A stretch of 64,000 bases of DNA from Hymenopus coronatus (taxonomy: Eukaryota > Arthropoda > Insecta > Mantodea > Hymenopodidae), in contig CM060900.1 in NCBI GenBank assembly GCA_030762935.1, positions 388,267,132-388,331,131 of the forward strand, given 5' to 3'. Shown here one piece after another: positions 20,451-32,475 of the stretch. The notes under the pieces were generated by a model. That model was not told the origin of the DNA and did not search any database. It was given only the letters and a program-made list of their open reading frames with translations. A program made the position numbers and the translations under genes. Numbering within the stretch: the stretch's first letter is position 1; every line of letters begins with the position of its first letter.

Positions 20451-21599
20451 GAGGGTCTCACTCCCTAGCATGTAGCTTCCATTTTGATATGTATACCATA
20501 CATATGTACCTATATATATATGTATGTATGTATACATATGTATGTTATTTATAATGTATCTATTTCTTTCTTAGCTTTTCTCTATCGAAGTTTTCCTGTT
20601 TTCTTCCAGGCAAATAGAGATTATCTCGACTTTTTCCTTTTTAGTTGATGTATTCTTCTTTTCCTAAATATATACTATATTTTGAGGAGGTTCTGTTAGT
20701 AGTTGAAGAGGTTTACTCATCACTCTCTGGGTTTAAAATTTCTATGCTTTTCGTGCACACAACTTTTATGTTATAGCCTTTGTCTGCTTGGCTATAAAAC
20801 TCTTAAGCCTTTACTACTCGTATTGAAATTAAGTGAAATTATTGTGCTCATTTCTATTTATTTAAATGCCAGTTTAATTAGATTTTGTCAATTTATTTGA
20901 AATTTTCAGATCGACATTTGGTTCGTCTTCAGCTGTGATTCAGTAGGTTAGCTTTCAGAAGGATTATTATTTATTGCAAACATTGTACGTGAAAAAAAAA
21001 TTGTTGAGGTTATGATATCATACTGCATTCTATCACCTCTCTGTCTACATTGCCACAAAAATAGAAGAATAGGTCATCTTCAATTTACTGTATCTATATA
21101 AACTAATTAAATCATTTACTTAAAATTATATGCCATTATGTCTGGCAAGATAATTTTGAGCCAAAAGCTCAATGGCCATGTGGTTTTAAGACTCTAATAC
21201 TCAAAAATTTAAATATAGTTCAAGATACTTCAGATATTATCTTAAGTAAGTACGCAAGGTTAGTTTTGATAGAAATGTAAAGATGTTTAAGAAATTGAAG
21301 GTGAGAGATAATTTAATTGAAATTTCGTTCGATTTCACATAGTTCATGAATTCAGGAGATTACTTTTTCTCATTCTGTTGCCTAATATTTGTTTAGTCCG
21401 TATTTATGGAGAGCACACTATCATCTCTTTTTTCTAAAGGCGTTTTAATGTTTAGATTTTCAATATAAGCGGTATAGACCTAATGAATATTCAATTGAAA
21501 TGCAATTTTTAAAATCCTAAATACGTCAGTGCACAATAAGCTATTCACTCTGATAAGAGACTATTCGTAACGATTTTAAAACAGGTATTCCATAACATT
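20451..21599. other. Unassigned AT-rich sequence
   Basis: Contains a TA/TG-rich palindromic patch at about 20497-20545 (tatatatatgtatg). Otherwise nothing recognised. Confidence 0.4.
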
Positions 21600-21800
21600 A
21601 TCTTAAGGTGATGCAGTTGTAAAGTTTGGAAATTTCATAGTATGTAAGATATCGAAATTTATAGCAGTTATTATACACGATGATAGTGATATTTTTCCAT
21701 GTATAACATTCTGGCTTGCTTGGTTGTTTAAACAATAATTTTTACTGTCTAAATTCATTATTTTAAAAATGACCCACGTGATACACACTATGATATATAG
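21600..21800 (-). repeat. Dispersed repeat family C, partial copy
   Basis: The minus strand shares atcacgt-gctcattttta, gaat-ttagacag, atcactat, atttcgatatcttacata and atttccaaa with the larger copy at 22190-22830. Only the 3' third of the family is present. Confidence 0.55.
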
Positions 21801-22189
21801 TATAGCTACATTATGAGTGCAGTGATTATGAAGTATTGATATTTTAGCTAAACTAGCAGAAATAGTAATTAAATCAGTGCACTTTTGTCTAACTTGCTAA
21901 TCCTGTTGTAAACTGAAACTTAGCAATTTCAATGCTAGATAGTGGTAATGATGCGAACGACAAGTTCAAATGAAAGCAAGATAATAGTGATCTTAAATCC
22001 CACGTTGTTAAGTAAGAAAGTATTTTGCATCAGAATTCCGTGCACATAAATTGGTGAGCGGGAGGAATTGGAATTATTGATGTGTTAATATAGTGGAGTA
22101 CCTGGCTTACCCGATGTTGCGCGGTAACAAATTAATTTCCTAATGAAATTATTGTACCCTGATCTCGAGTGTTTCATGACAAATCCTCC
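21801..22189. other. Unassigned sequence
   Basis: AT-rich, no feature supported. Confidence 0.4.
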
Positions 22190-22830
22190 ACTTTACCCAT
22201 TATAGCCTTCATTTTGTACAATCCAGACTATTCCATATAATGGATAAAAATCTCCTGATATTAACACAAGAGGATGAGAAACATCGGCGGAACGTCTCTG
22301 AAATTTGGAAAATCCACGTATGTAAGATATGGTATTGAAATATATACCGGTTATTAAACGTAATAATAGTGATATATTTACCATGCATCAACATTCTTGC
22401 TTATATGTTTATTTAAATAATAACTTTAGCTATCCAAATCCATTACTCATATAAAAATGAGCTACGTGATACATTTTTAAAAATATTCACATACAGAACC
22501 CAGTTTTAATGCAACTTGGTTTACAAATATATCTGTGACATTATATTTCTTATATTAGCCTTAATTAGTGGAGAAAAATTATTAATTTTCGTACTCTCCA
22601 AAACTCTTGTCTTTTCAAAATTTAATAATTTATTTATTAAAATTGGAGCATTTTTTTCGTAAAAGTACTATAAACATTTTCTTTAATGTGCTTTTGGGAG
22701 GCATTATAACATTCTCGAAGCAAATTAGTGAAACATTTCATCGTATGGAACCTTTGAGGGTGGAAAAGTGTTGGTAACAGTTTTGCGAGAAAATAAAGTT
22801 TTAAATAAAGAGTGGCTATTAATAACCATG
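22190..22830 (-). repeat. Dispersed repeat family C, longest copy
   Basis: The minus-strand order of blocks is ttattaatagccactct, aacacttttcca, cccaaaagcacattaa, atgctccaatttt, aaattattaaattttgaaaa, agttttggagagta, aataatttttctc, then a 3' part with cacgtagctcattttta and tcttacatacgtgg. The same order occurs at 28440-29010 and 37080-37460. No protein frame is conserved. Class unknown. Confidence 0.7.
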
Positions 22831-22924
22831 CGCCTGCCCATCTGTGGTTTCAAGTAATTTGTAATTACAGTGTACCAAATGCGAAAAGCCATATGTTATC
22901 TTAAATTTCAGAATTCGTATCATT

Positions 22925-23285
22925 TTATTCCTAGTCGGATTATCCTCCCCGTATCTGTAGGACTAACACCCCCTAGGACTTATAAGCGGATGCTTAAGGG
23001 TTGGAAATCTTTCGGGGAGCCAACGGCACGAAACCAGAGAATGGAGAACTTGGAACGAATGGTCAGCACTAACCAGGCATGAGCGTGAGGGAAGTGGATG
23101 ATATGAAATGCAAGAGAAATGGATGACAGGAAAGATGGTGATGGAGAAATTAGGGGAATGAGTGGCGGAGGAAACCGGAGGACTCGGAGAAAACCCGCCC
23201 AGACGCTGCTTCCTCCATTACAATTTCCATATGAGGGCGCTTGGGACCCACCCCGGACCGCCTAGATGGGAGAAGAGTATCATTT
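22925..23285 (-). mobile_element. Group C/F SINE, long-tailed form, copy 2
   Basis: On the minus strand: cttctcccatctaggcgg, gggtcccaagcgc (worn B box), cgggttttctccgag, ctccggtttcctccgccact, a ctccatcaccatctttcc block, then a 3' part with cttataagtcctaggg. The 3' part matches the long-tailed form (cttgtaggtcctatgta). Confidence 0.72.
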
Positions 23286-23665
23286 TATGATGAAAAATAA
23301 ATAAATGTTTAAATTTTCAAAATTATTGGTCCAATATCACACATGCATCACCTTAAAGAATTCCACAACAGTCTTTCAAGTTTTGTTTACATAATTGTAT
23401 TTGTTTGCGTTTAAAAGGTTTGTGTTTTTTTTGTCCCAAGTTATTTAATGATAGCTACACAGTTTTCATATAAAGCAGAAACTCTAAACATATAAAACAA
23501 AGGTTTCGCTCTCCCATGACATGAAACACAATTTCGTGGTTAAAATAACACATCACTTCACCGATTTCTAATGTTAATTAATTATCGTTCTCTGATTACT
23601 ATATAGATACGAAGGAAAGAAAACAAAACTTTCTTACGCTGGATTATTATAAGGTTTTTACATCA
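23286..23665. other. Unassigned AT-rich sequence
   Basis: No feature supported. Confidence 0.4.
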
Positions 23666-23905
23666 ATACCGCGCCTTGGCCGAGTTGTTAGATCACTCGC
23701 CTCTCACCTAGACGGCACGGCTTCGGTCCCAACTAATCGCATGTGAGATTTGTGTTGGACAAAGCAGCGCACGAGCGGGTTTTCTCCGGGTTCTTCGGAT
23801 TATCCCGCCATCGCATTCCACTGGCGTTCCATCTTCATTCCATGTATCATCAGTGTCATCGCCTGCGGTGCCAAAAGTAACAAAGCGGGCATTAAACACT
23901 ATCAA
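23666..23905 (+). mobile_element. Group C SINE (tRNA-Ser/Leu-like head), copy 2
   Basis: Head gcgccttggccgagttgtta, B-box-like cttcggtccca, then gagatttgtgttggacaaag, ttttctccgggttcttcgg, ccatcgcattccactgg and catcagtgtcatcgcctg. It ends caaagcgggcattaaacact, the same 3' end as the 58.9-kb copy (short form). Confidence 0.87.
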
Positions 23906-24100
23906 GGAAAAATCCATAATTAGTAGTACAATAAAAGTTATTCAGAGCTTGAGTATGGTCATTGAAGAAACAAATACATGTAAGTCTATCTATTGAACTT
24001 GAGTGCAGTTAGTTCACAGTTTAACCTAACATCTGCTAATGCTTGTCATAAATCCATTTCCACATCCCAGAAAGGGGAAATTTAGGCCCTTATACTTGTA
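23906..24100. other. Unassigned sequence
   Basis: Nothing recognised. Confidence 0.35.
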
Positions 24101-24141
24101 GTCCACTGGAACCCTAATTTCAAGGATCTGACACTCGCTTT

Positions 24142-24327
24142 TTGACTCCACGTGGAGTCTCAGTTGCCAAAAGTGCGAATTCAGATCTTGCATATGGAGA
24201 GAAAGTTACCCAAGAAACAGATGGTGATGATAAGAAGTTGTACATCTGCAGAAAGGACTGCAGCAGGAAGGGGATGGGGCTCACAAGGGCTCCTCAAAGG
24301 AGGCGGCCGAAATTGTGCACGCGTTAA
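24142..24327 (+). other. Open frame of unknown meaning (61 codons)
   Basis: The frame has a balanced, charged composition (for example QETDGDDKKLYICRKDC) and a basic C-terminus (RRRPKLCTR), more protein-like than most frames here. No domain was recognised, no splice sites or repeated copies were seen, and the length is within chance expectation. Listed so that it can be searched. Confidence 0.15.
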
Positions 24328-24330
24328 CTA

Positions 24331-24970
24331 AAATACTCTAGTTACCTAGACTCTAGATTAATATAAGTTCAACTGTCGCTTTTTAAAATGTCACCTATTT
24401 GCTTAAGTGTTGTATCGTGACCATACACGTATATTCTTTTGAATAAACTGTAATAGTCTCGTGTTATGCTTTATTGCAACAACTCTGTGCAGCAACCCTT
24501 AAGCCCTGTTGTATAACAAGTATTTACTGCTCCATGACACTCTCAACTCTTTACAAGCATGCTGTTTCATAGTCCCAATATGTTAATATTCAGTAGATAT
24601 TCTGGCATGTAAAAGAATTTCGGGGGGGAGGGGAGGGGGAGGAAATTCTGGCAAAGCAACGGCGCTGATGCTGTAAACAGATAGCACCGTTAACACAGAA
24701 ATAGTTCTCCAAGAATGGAAGTTCCAATATCCACTATATTTTGTTACCAAGGGGAGACTTCTAATACTGCCCTGACTGAAGCAATAAAATAACATCTATT
24801 TTTTAAAACTAAACACAACATGTACGCTGATCTGCTGCAAGCAACTTCTTCCATTTTCAGCTTAAAATGAAACCCGCAGAACTTTTTTTATTGCTTCATT
24901 TATATAGCCCCCATTAACTTCATTGGTCATATCCAGAGCTTTGACTTGAGAATTAACTCATAAGATCACC
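24331..24970. other. Unassigned sequence
   Basis: Contains a G-rich patch (about 24621-24644, runs of G broken by A). No gene or repeat family assigned. Confidence 0.4.
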
Positions 24971-24974
24971 GAAG

Positions 24975-25165
24975 GCTATTGTTATTAGGTTAGTCATTTT
25001 ATATCATTATACACACATTTAGACCTCCTGACTATATGGGGGATAAGAAATAATTCTAGTTACAGAAAAATCCCACCACCCCAGCCAGGAATCGAACCCG
25101 GAACCTCCGGTTGTAAAGTCAGCTCGCTAACTACTCGACCACGTAGAAGGTCTCACCAGCACTTG
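24975..25165 (-). mobile_element. Group H SINE (tRNA-like head), copy 1
   Basis: On the minus strand: A-box-like gtggtcgagtagttagc, B box ggttccgggttcgattcc, then gggatttttctgtaac, attatttctta and tctaaatgtg. The body blocks ggatttttctctaac, attattccct and gcaaatgtg in the 30.0-kb copy match in order. The acceptor stem of a true tRNA is not formed. Confidence 0.75.
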
Positions 25166-25732
25166 GGGCCTGATCAGATTATGGATTTATGAAAGTGCAA
25201 ACAGAAAGTGTTTAAATGATGATACTCTACATTAAGTTCTTAAGATATTGCGTAATGCTAAATGCTATTTCTACTGTTTAATGTGTGCGCTGAATAGTTT
25301 TCCAAAATAAGTGATTTAATCTCCAGGTGTCTTCCTTTTCAGCTATCAATTATAAGTAATGATCAATAGTATCAAAGGAAGAAAATTTGAAAACACATTT
25401 GCAACCTAAATATATTGGATTTCACCGAGGTTTTTCAAATACAACAAAGAACTATTCCAATGTCAACGATTATCGACGCAGGCAAAACTGTGTGGAAAAG
25501 CTAGGCTTTTATTTGCAGATACTGTCATGTGTTCAAACATTTAACTTTGGCAAGACATAGCTTTTAATCTCCGCGTGAAATGGTTTCATTGTTAATTGCA
25601 GCGTATGACAGGCAGATAGAGAGCAGATATATAAAATAAACTAATATTTAAAAGAGAATTATGGGCACAGTGCATAATTTTATGGAAACAGCGAAGTTAA
25701 ATACTACCCAAGATACGTGCAAAAGAAGGCTT
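25166..25732. other. Unassigned sequence
   Basis: No feature supported. Confidence 0.4.
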
Positions 25733-25734
25733 GC

Positions 25735-25781
<47 letters not shown>

Positions 25782-26302
25782 CGTTATGGAGGGTGTTGTA
25801 CACTCAAACTAAGAGCTAATTGTGCATCAGGAGGAAGGATGAGGTGAGTGTAATTTCAGAGGGCGGCCAACATCCGGACAGGCAGAAAGTCGTCGTGGAA
25901 GGTCCCTATCAGTTTAAACGCAGTTCTTCATCTTGACATAAGGAGCGCCAGGAGCCTATAATTCAGTCCTGGATAGACCACCTCAGTCCGCAGACAACCA
26001 CTTACCCCATCCCACAGTCAAGAGCTGTATTTCCAGAGCGCAGTCACCTCCACAAAATGGCGTCCCTGCCGCAGTTCTCGTCGTCATTTACAATTCTGAA
26101 AGACATTGAGGATGAAATGAAGATAAAAATAAAGAGACAAGAAGTTCGGGGGAATGAAGAATACTCTCCAGCATTCGCCTAGTAATCCGGGAAAACCCTC
26201 GAAAAATCCAAGGGTCAGAGAGATTGGCCGTGGGGAAACGATCCCATGTCCTCCCGAATTACAGTCCCAAAAGAACTGCCTGAGCCAACTGGCTCGGTCA
26301 AA
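25733..26302 (-). mobile_element. Group D SINE with CA-type tail, copy 2
   Basis: The plus strand starts with (GT)n(GC)n at 25733-25784, then ggagggtgttgtac, a ggatgaggtgagtgtaattt block, ggcggccaacatccgg, agttcttcatcttgacat, aagagctgtatttccagagc and, at the right, the worn tRNA-like head (gaaacgatcccatg, ccaactggctcggtc). The order is the same as at 13682-14215 and, reversed, at 32476-33028. Again the element ends in the dinucleotide tract. Confidence 0.87.
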
Positions 26303-26334
26303 AGAAGGTGTAATAATTCACTCGTACGAGCGTA

Positions 26335-26880
26335 ACAATATACCGAGCTATTTGGCGTAGGCGGTAGTGCGTGTAAATCGTATTCGCTAGACCGTGGGTT
26401 CGATTAACGTAACCGGCTTTCCTGACCCGTGGTTTCTGCGTCATCAGACGAATTTTAAAAAGGGTAATTACTTCCTCCGAATTACTTGTTCACCATTTCA
26501 CCTCAGTTCTCACTTCAATTCACCCTTCATTTGGATGATCTGTTTCGAGATTGCAAAAGTTGGCGAAGGTCTAGGCATTACACTGCTGGGAGAAAGAATA
26601 CCCTCTGTTCGCCTTCGTCCTCCAGAGGCTTCGAACCCCCCAGTGGGATATCTTCCCCAAGGGGGAAGTAGGCAGTAGTACTTTCCGCTGCCGGGGAATT
26701 TCAATCTGGAAATTGTAAGAACCCTACCCTTTGCTCTGTCATGGCTCCTAGAATCGGCCGCCCTCTGTCTCCTCTCGCTTCAACCTTCCTCTCGGGTTCC
26801 CAAGAAGGGCATAGTTCTTCTGGGTCGGGGTGCAGAATCCCTTGCGCGACGTATCCTATGTTATTACTAGGGCGCAGATT
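26335..26880 (+). mobile_element. Group E SINE
   Basis: Head gagctatttggcgtaggcgg (A-box position), B-box-like gtgggttcgattaac, then ctttcctgacccgtggttt and agacgaatttt, followed by a long GC-rich body with tccagaggcttcgaacccc, ctgccggggaatttcaatct and ccgccctctgtctcctctcg. The caatctgga block is shared with 18967. No protein is encoded; frames of 61-94 codons overlap in different registers. Confidence 0.65.
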
Positions 26881-27294
26881 TTGCCTATAGACTGTATTAT
26901 TCCTTTGAATTGAAAGGTAGATTTTAAGCCATAAATTCGTTCTTACTACGATGAGCCTAAAACAGCAATTTTATACTGCGTATAAATACCTAATTGATAC
27001 ATTAGTGCCTATTTTGGTCACTGATAGGTAATACTGCACTTGTCCTCTTTTCGCCATACTATTTTAGTATTTTACAGTTTTGTGCGATAACTCCGAGTGA
27101 GATAGAAGGACATTGTGACCCCTGTAAAAATATTTTGGGAGAAATTAAGCAGCTTTCAATTCAGAAAATCTTCAAAAATATATTCTGATTTATTGTTCTG
27201 TGGAGGGTGTTTTAGATGGAGTACTGAAATGTACTGGAAATTAGGAGGGAAGTGTTAAGATAATCTGTTTTGATTTATTTGTCTCTTGGCTTTT
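26881..27294. other. Unassigned sequence
   Basis: No feature supported. Confidence 0.4.
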
Positions 27295-27613
27295 ATGTCT
27301 CTATTTTTGCGGGAGACCTGGGTTCGATTCCCAGTATCGGTGTGGGGATTTTTCCCCTGCTGGGAGACCTGGACCGGGGTGCACTCAGCCTCGTGAGGTC
27401 CCTGGGGGTTAATTGAGGAGCTGCTTGATGGAGAAGTAGCGGCTATAGGTCATGAAGACCGCATTAACTGACCGGGGGGATCGAAGCGCTGGCCACGTCT
27501 CTCCCCATCACTGCATCCCATCCATGACGTCTGTAAATGGATTGGGGACGCGGCGACCAGGCGGTAGACCAAGGCTCTTAGTGAGCTTTGCCACGGAGTC
27601 ATGTCTCTATTTT
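27295..27613 (+). mobile_element. tRNA-Gly-like SINE, 5'-truncated, with target duplications
   Basis: A perfect 13-bp duplication, atgtctctatttt, flanks the insertion (27295-27307 and 27601-27613). The 293-bp insert starts inside the tRNA-like head at gcgggagacctgggttcgat and so lacks the A box and first ~55-60 bp present in the 49.2-kb copy. From there the two match along their full length (for example ccggggtgcactcagcctcg, ctgcttgatggagaagtagc). Truncation at the 5' end with intact duplications is the signature of target-primed reverse transcription. Confidence 0.95.
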
Positions 27614-28439
27614 CAGTGCTTTTTCCGTTTACGTTATGCAATTTGAGTGCCGATAAATTCATGCTCTAGTTGTTATCCACAAAACACAATAGGAGTAATT
27701 ACCTCAACAGGATTAATATGTAATACGGCTACACGGGTGACTTTTGGTGCCATTCTGGACGATATGTGTAAGTTTAACAGCTGCGAAGTAATGGCATTTA
27801 AATTTCGCGATGCGCCGAGCTGTCGCTTAATGATTACACTACTAGGGGCCTTTAAAGCACCTATATCTAATCTTAGATTACATTTAAATTGTTTAAAAGC
27901 CAATTTGTAATCGTGCATGTTCGTTGTGGATTACTACAAATAACTGCGCAGATGAACTCATTTTCGTCACTGGTCCTTGTCTGGATTCAACTAAGAGCAG
28001 CTATATGACCTTATAAATACATTTTGGTCGAGAACAGGGTCAGTAAAAGGTGATGCTCTTGATGGAATTGCTTTGAACCAGTATTTCTAGCACCTGCGTT
28101 AATTATTGACATTAGCAACGTTCTAATTGTAACGGGAAGCATTTTATATATCCTAGTCGTAAGCAGCAGTCTCATATTTTTGTTTGTTGATAATATCTGC
28201 CTAGCAACTACTTTAGGCATCCAGTCTGTGTACAGCGAATCAATTGTATCCTAAATTGACAGTGTCCTCAGCAACAATTAAGCTTAAATTTTCAAAACTC
28301 ACATTAAAAAGATATTTTTAAGGAAGCAGTGTCAGAAGGTAGTTTAAGCACCTATTGCGAAAAAATAAATATTATTTGTTTCATAATACAATTATATGAA
28401 TACTAATTTTATGAAAATATTCGTTTTTCCCACCTGAAC
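27614..28439. other. Unassigned sequence
   Basis: Frames up to 87 codons (27647-27910 plus, 27673-27918 minus) show no recognisable domain. No repeat family assigned. Confidence 0.4.
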
Positions 28440-29010
28440 TGTAACTGACAATCCAAGGTAAAAATGGGTAGCTGAATGCTTATTAATAGACACTCCCAAA
28501 TTTATTCTCGCAAACTTTCTTTCAACACTTTTCCATGCTGAAAATGTTCTGCACGATGCAGCTTTTCACTAGTTTGTTTCAAGAATTTTATACTGTCTCT
28601 CAAAAGCACATTAATGGAAATGATTGTTTGCGTTTCAGAGATAATGCTCCAATTTTGGGAAATAAATTATTAAATTTTGAAAATCAAGGGTTTTGGAGAG
28701 TAAGAAAAGTAATAATTTTTCTACATTAATTATGGTTAATATAAAATATAATATGGCATATCTATTTATAAACTCATTTGTTTAATAGCTAGACTTTTAT
28801 GTACATATTTTAAGAATGCATAAAAAGGTTCATTCTTATTGAATTCAGAATGTAGAATGTACTATTTAAATAACCTTGCAAACTAGTACTTTGAGACATG
28901 ACAAAAATATCACTATTACTAAGTGTAAAAAGGTATACATTTCAATTAGCTACCTTAAATACTGTGGAGTTTCCAAACACACACTTAGGTGTGTTTGTTG
29001 TTTTGAGCAT
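28440..29010 (+). repeat. Dispersed repeat family C, plus copy
   Basis: Blocks in order: gcttattaatagacactc, aacacttttccat, caaaagcacattaatgg, atgctccaattttgg, aaattattaaattttgaaaa, gttttggagagtaagaaa, aataatttttctac, tatttataaactc and ataaccttgcaaactag. It aligns with the reverse complement of 22190-22830. Confidence 0.7.
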
Positions 29011-30019
29011 AGTCGTAACGTTTGTTTTTTGTTTTTTTTTCGTTTATGGACACGTTTAGATCGTTGGATTAATTTAGTTTTATAAATCATTTAATTTAAT
29101 TTACAACTTATCTAACTAAAAATATGGTACTAAAAGACAAATTATAGAGTAAAATCAATACGAAATATAACCTTATATAATTATCGGTAAGGTTATTCAC
29201 TTCCATTCTCTTTCTTTACTGCAAGAAGTCAAAGCGTATGTGGTTGTGGTTTCCACCATGTTCTTATATTCTGTATAACGTACATACGTACGTACGGGAT
29301 TATAATTTGAAGCGGTATTATAACCTTCATGCCGAGATGTAAACAATTAATCAGCCATAATAATTAAGAACAATAAATAGTAATTACAAATCCAGGTTAC
29401 ACAGAAGTTAAAATAAAATCGGTAGTAGAAGGATGCTATATGAAATTGTTAGGCAAAGAAACAATTGAGATTTCAATGTGAACTCAGGGGTTGGGTAATG
29501 TTAAAAAGGAATTAAAAAGACAGAAATCGTTGTGATGTTTTGGAACTAAGAACATTAGCGCGGAGTAAACACTTAAAGTGGATGTTAAAACATAGCGATT
29601 GGCTAAAAGAATAGGACGCTACCTAGCGCGGCACAGTAAAACCAATCCATGGTCACTTTTAATGATCAGGCAGACTCAGGGAGAAAGGTGTATATTCTTA
29701 AGTACGACAGATTTACGTCCCAGTTTTTCGGATAAATTTAGGAAAAATATATCTTAACAATACTTCAAATGTGAGACGCGAATAGTTAAATTCTACGTGT
29801 AAGCTTAACTTAATAAAGGCTTAAATAACGCGCAGAGAACGGTATGAAGATAGTAGTATTTAAAATACAGTTTCAGCTCTTTAAAGATAATGAATAAATT
29901 CGTTATAAATACCTCCTCGATCTAAAGAGTAACTCATCTAGTCGGAATATAAACATACAATAATACATTATTAGTTAAAGATGATCCATAGAGTTTGTAA
30001 TATAGACGATAAAACGGGC
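29011..30019. other. Unassigned AT-rich sequence
   Basis: No gene. A small acgtac-rich palindromic patch lies at about 29280-29298. No family assigned. Confidence 0.4.
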
Positions 30020-30180
30020 GGAATTACCCCGAAGCTCAGTCGGTAGGACAACTGCATGCTGTGCGAAGGGTCCCGTGTTCGACTTCCGGCTGTGGGGTTG
30101 GGATTTTTCTCTAACCCAGATTATTCCCTATCCTCCCCAGGGTGCAAATGTGAATAAATAGAATACACAATACGTTCTAA
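30020..30180 (+). mobile_element. Group H SINE (tRNA-Lys-like head), copy 2
   Basis: Head gaagctcagtcggtaggaca (A box) and cgtgttcgacttccgg (B box) about 50 bp apart, followed by gggatttttctctaaccc and attattccctatcctcccca. The A box resembles the agctcagtcggtagagc of Lys-type tRNAs. The loop region does not give a normal anticodon stem, so it is read as SINE, not tRNA. Confidence 0.75.
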
Positions 30181-31616
30181 AAGAAAATATAGCTAATATG
30201 CAGTTAAAAAGCGAGGTATAAATAGCAAAAAAAAAAAAAGAATGTTTGGTCCAGATACGGTTGGGGGCACATTTATTCCACAGTACACATAAAAAATTCA
30301 AAAGAAGGCAACATTAGTTTCAAATCCACTCCCAACGTAAGAAAAGACGCTGTTGCATTCAAAGACATAGATAATTTTTCTTGCTCACCAGTGTAAGTAT
30401 AAGAACTTAGCTGTAAATTCTTAAAATTTTGACCAGAATTTTGCCTAACTAAACCATTTGCAAGCCCGGTATATAGAAACAAAGCTACAAAAATCAACTT
30501 AATTGTGGGTTGTGTAGTATCCTCCAGTTGAAGGCGGTTGATGTTCCTTGTCCTACATCTCTACAAGGTCAGTAGTATGGAGACCGCAGTCTGTTCCTCG
30601 AAAACTTTAGAATGGGCAATAGATGCGGGAATGTCCGGAATGTAATCAACTCTACCTCCTTGGGAATTTCCTCACGTCTGGAGATTCACGCCCTTAATTT
30701 CCCTCGTCTGGTAATATACACACGGTTATAAAGCGCATTTTGTCCCATTGATAACGCGTTCACGTGCTAATAAATAAACTTCACGTCTTCTTTCTATAGC
30801 CATATTTTTTGTCTGCGGCCATATCTGCGCCAGCAATTCTCTGCCTCCCTATTAATACATTCGTTTCAGTGCGTTTGTCAGTGTCATATCTTTGTTACTA
30901 ACTGCGCCAACACGATACTGTATCAGCAATTCACGCTGCGGTAAAGTGGCAGTTGATTTAAATGGAAATACGGTCCTTTAATAACACAGCATAACCCACT
31001 ACACATACACAAATTCGAGATGACCTGTAACCAGTAGTATTATAACTTGTTGTGGTTGGCAATATGTTTCAAAACAGGGTAAAAATATAATAAAGGGGAC
31101 AAAAAATCTGTAACAGGAGCAACAGCGGGGTGGTGGTGAATGTGGTAGAAGGGTTAAAACGTCATTTCACGGTCCACTGTGTACCAGCACTAGCCAGGGT
31201 GGGAGGGAACTCGCCCTTACAATAGAGTTATTGTTGGGAGGTGTTCGTCCTCTGGCTCGGTCGGTCACGCATGCTAACAGACGCTTGCTCGGCATTTGTT
31301 CCGATATGTGACCATGCCAGGCAAGGGTTTTGCGCTAACTCCCGGAAACGTTATTAAATATGCAAACGCCCCCTGCTAAATAATAGTGGATATGAAAACT
31401 TGCTCAAGTGTATCATCAGTATATGGTTGGTGCAGCTTGGGTCGCAACCAGAACCGTGCAGAATAAGGAATAATGGTAATGTGGCGGGAGTTTCCGACGT
31501 GTTTATACGAAAAGAGGTTACTGGGTCTCTCTACTGTCGCTCAATAACCTGCAGCGTGCATGCAACAAAACTGAAATCACTGCATCAAGAATTTTCACCT
31601 CATGTTTAGAAATTAC
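30181..31616. other. Unassigned sequence
   Basis: A GC-richer island at 31130-31380 and another at 30530-30720 may be worn repeats; no block shared with other families was recognised. A poly(A) run lies at about 30228-30239. Confidence 0.4.
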
Positions 31617-32010
31617 TATATACAGAGTGGGAGGTGAATAAGTGCAAATATTTGTAACAGCGTTTGAGGACGATGTGGAGATCCAGTAGTTGCAGTTTTT
31701 TGCTGTTTTATAAATTTAAGTTTATAAGAACATTTCACGATGTTTTTAGGATGGCTGTCACTCCCTATCTCAGACGTTCGGTTGTTTACGTAACACGTCA
31801 CACGTTTGAGCCTCTTCTACCCTATGGTATGATGTACATAAGTAATTACAACAGAAACATAGCTCAGGACCGTTCAAAAATGTTAGACCCAGAAATTTGT
31901 GCTCCATTTGTGACAATGTTATTAGTAAGCAGACAAAATGAGATACCCTTAAGCGTTATATGCATTATTCTCTACTAAATATCAAAGTATTTTCACTTAT
32001 TCACCTCCTA
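31617..32010 (+). repeat. Dispersed repeat family B, copy 2
   Basis: Starts tatacagagtgggaggtga and aligns with 2610-3020 over about 380 bp. The 104-codon frame 31664-31978 lies inside it but is not open in the other copy, so it is not taken as coding. Confidence 0.6.
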
Positions 32011-32146
32011 TCCTCTTTGTGTACTTTACTGCAGTCCCATTTTGCATTCCCATATTCCCTATATTTTTGTCTAGAGCAATACAATATGAAGATTCAGTAC
32101 TAAGGTCAATAATGCAATTGCCACGTTCTTCACAGAGTTCACAGCA

Positions 32147-32256
32147 ATAATAATGGTAACAACCATAATATTAATCATAATTATACTGATACTAACAACA
32201 ATAACAATAACAATCACAACAACAATAATAATGATGATAATAATGATAATAATACT
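32147..32256. repeat. Impure AAC/AAT/ATG trinucleotide tract
   Basis: About 110 bp of mixed aac, aat and atg units with substitutions; an old, decaying microsatellite. Confidence 0.85.
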
Positions 32257-32475
32257 TTTTCAAGAATATAATGTAAAATAAATTAAAATTGAACCAATTT
32301 CCATGCTAACCACTTAGTCACTTTAAAGTAGTTTTACAGATAATGTCTAAAATAAAAATCTTTGTAATCTAAGATTATTTCCTTTGTCTGTCATTAAAAG
32401 CTTTGGAGAAAACTAAGACGTTATGTAATGCGTATTTCTCTAAAATTTATACACGCATTAAATTACTGTACCCAG

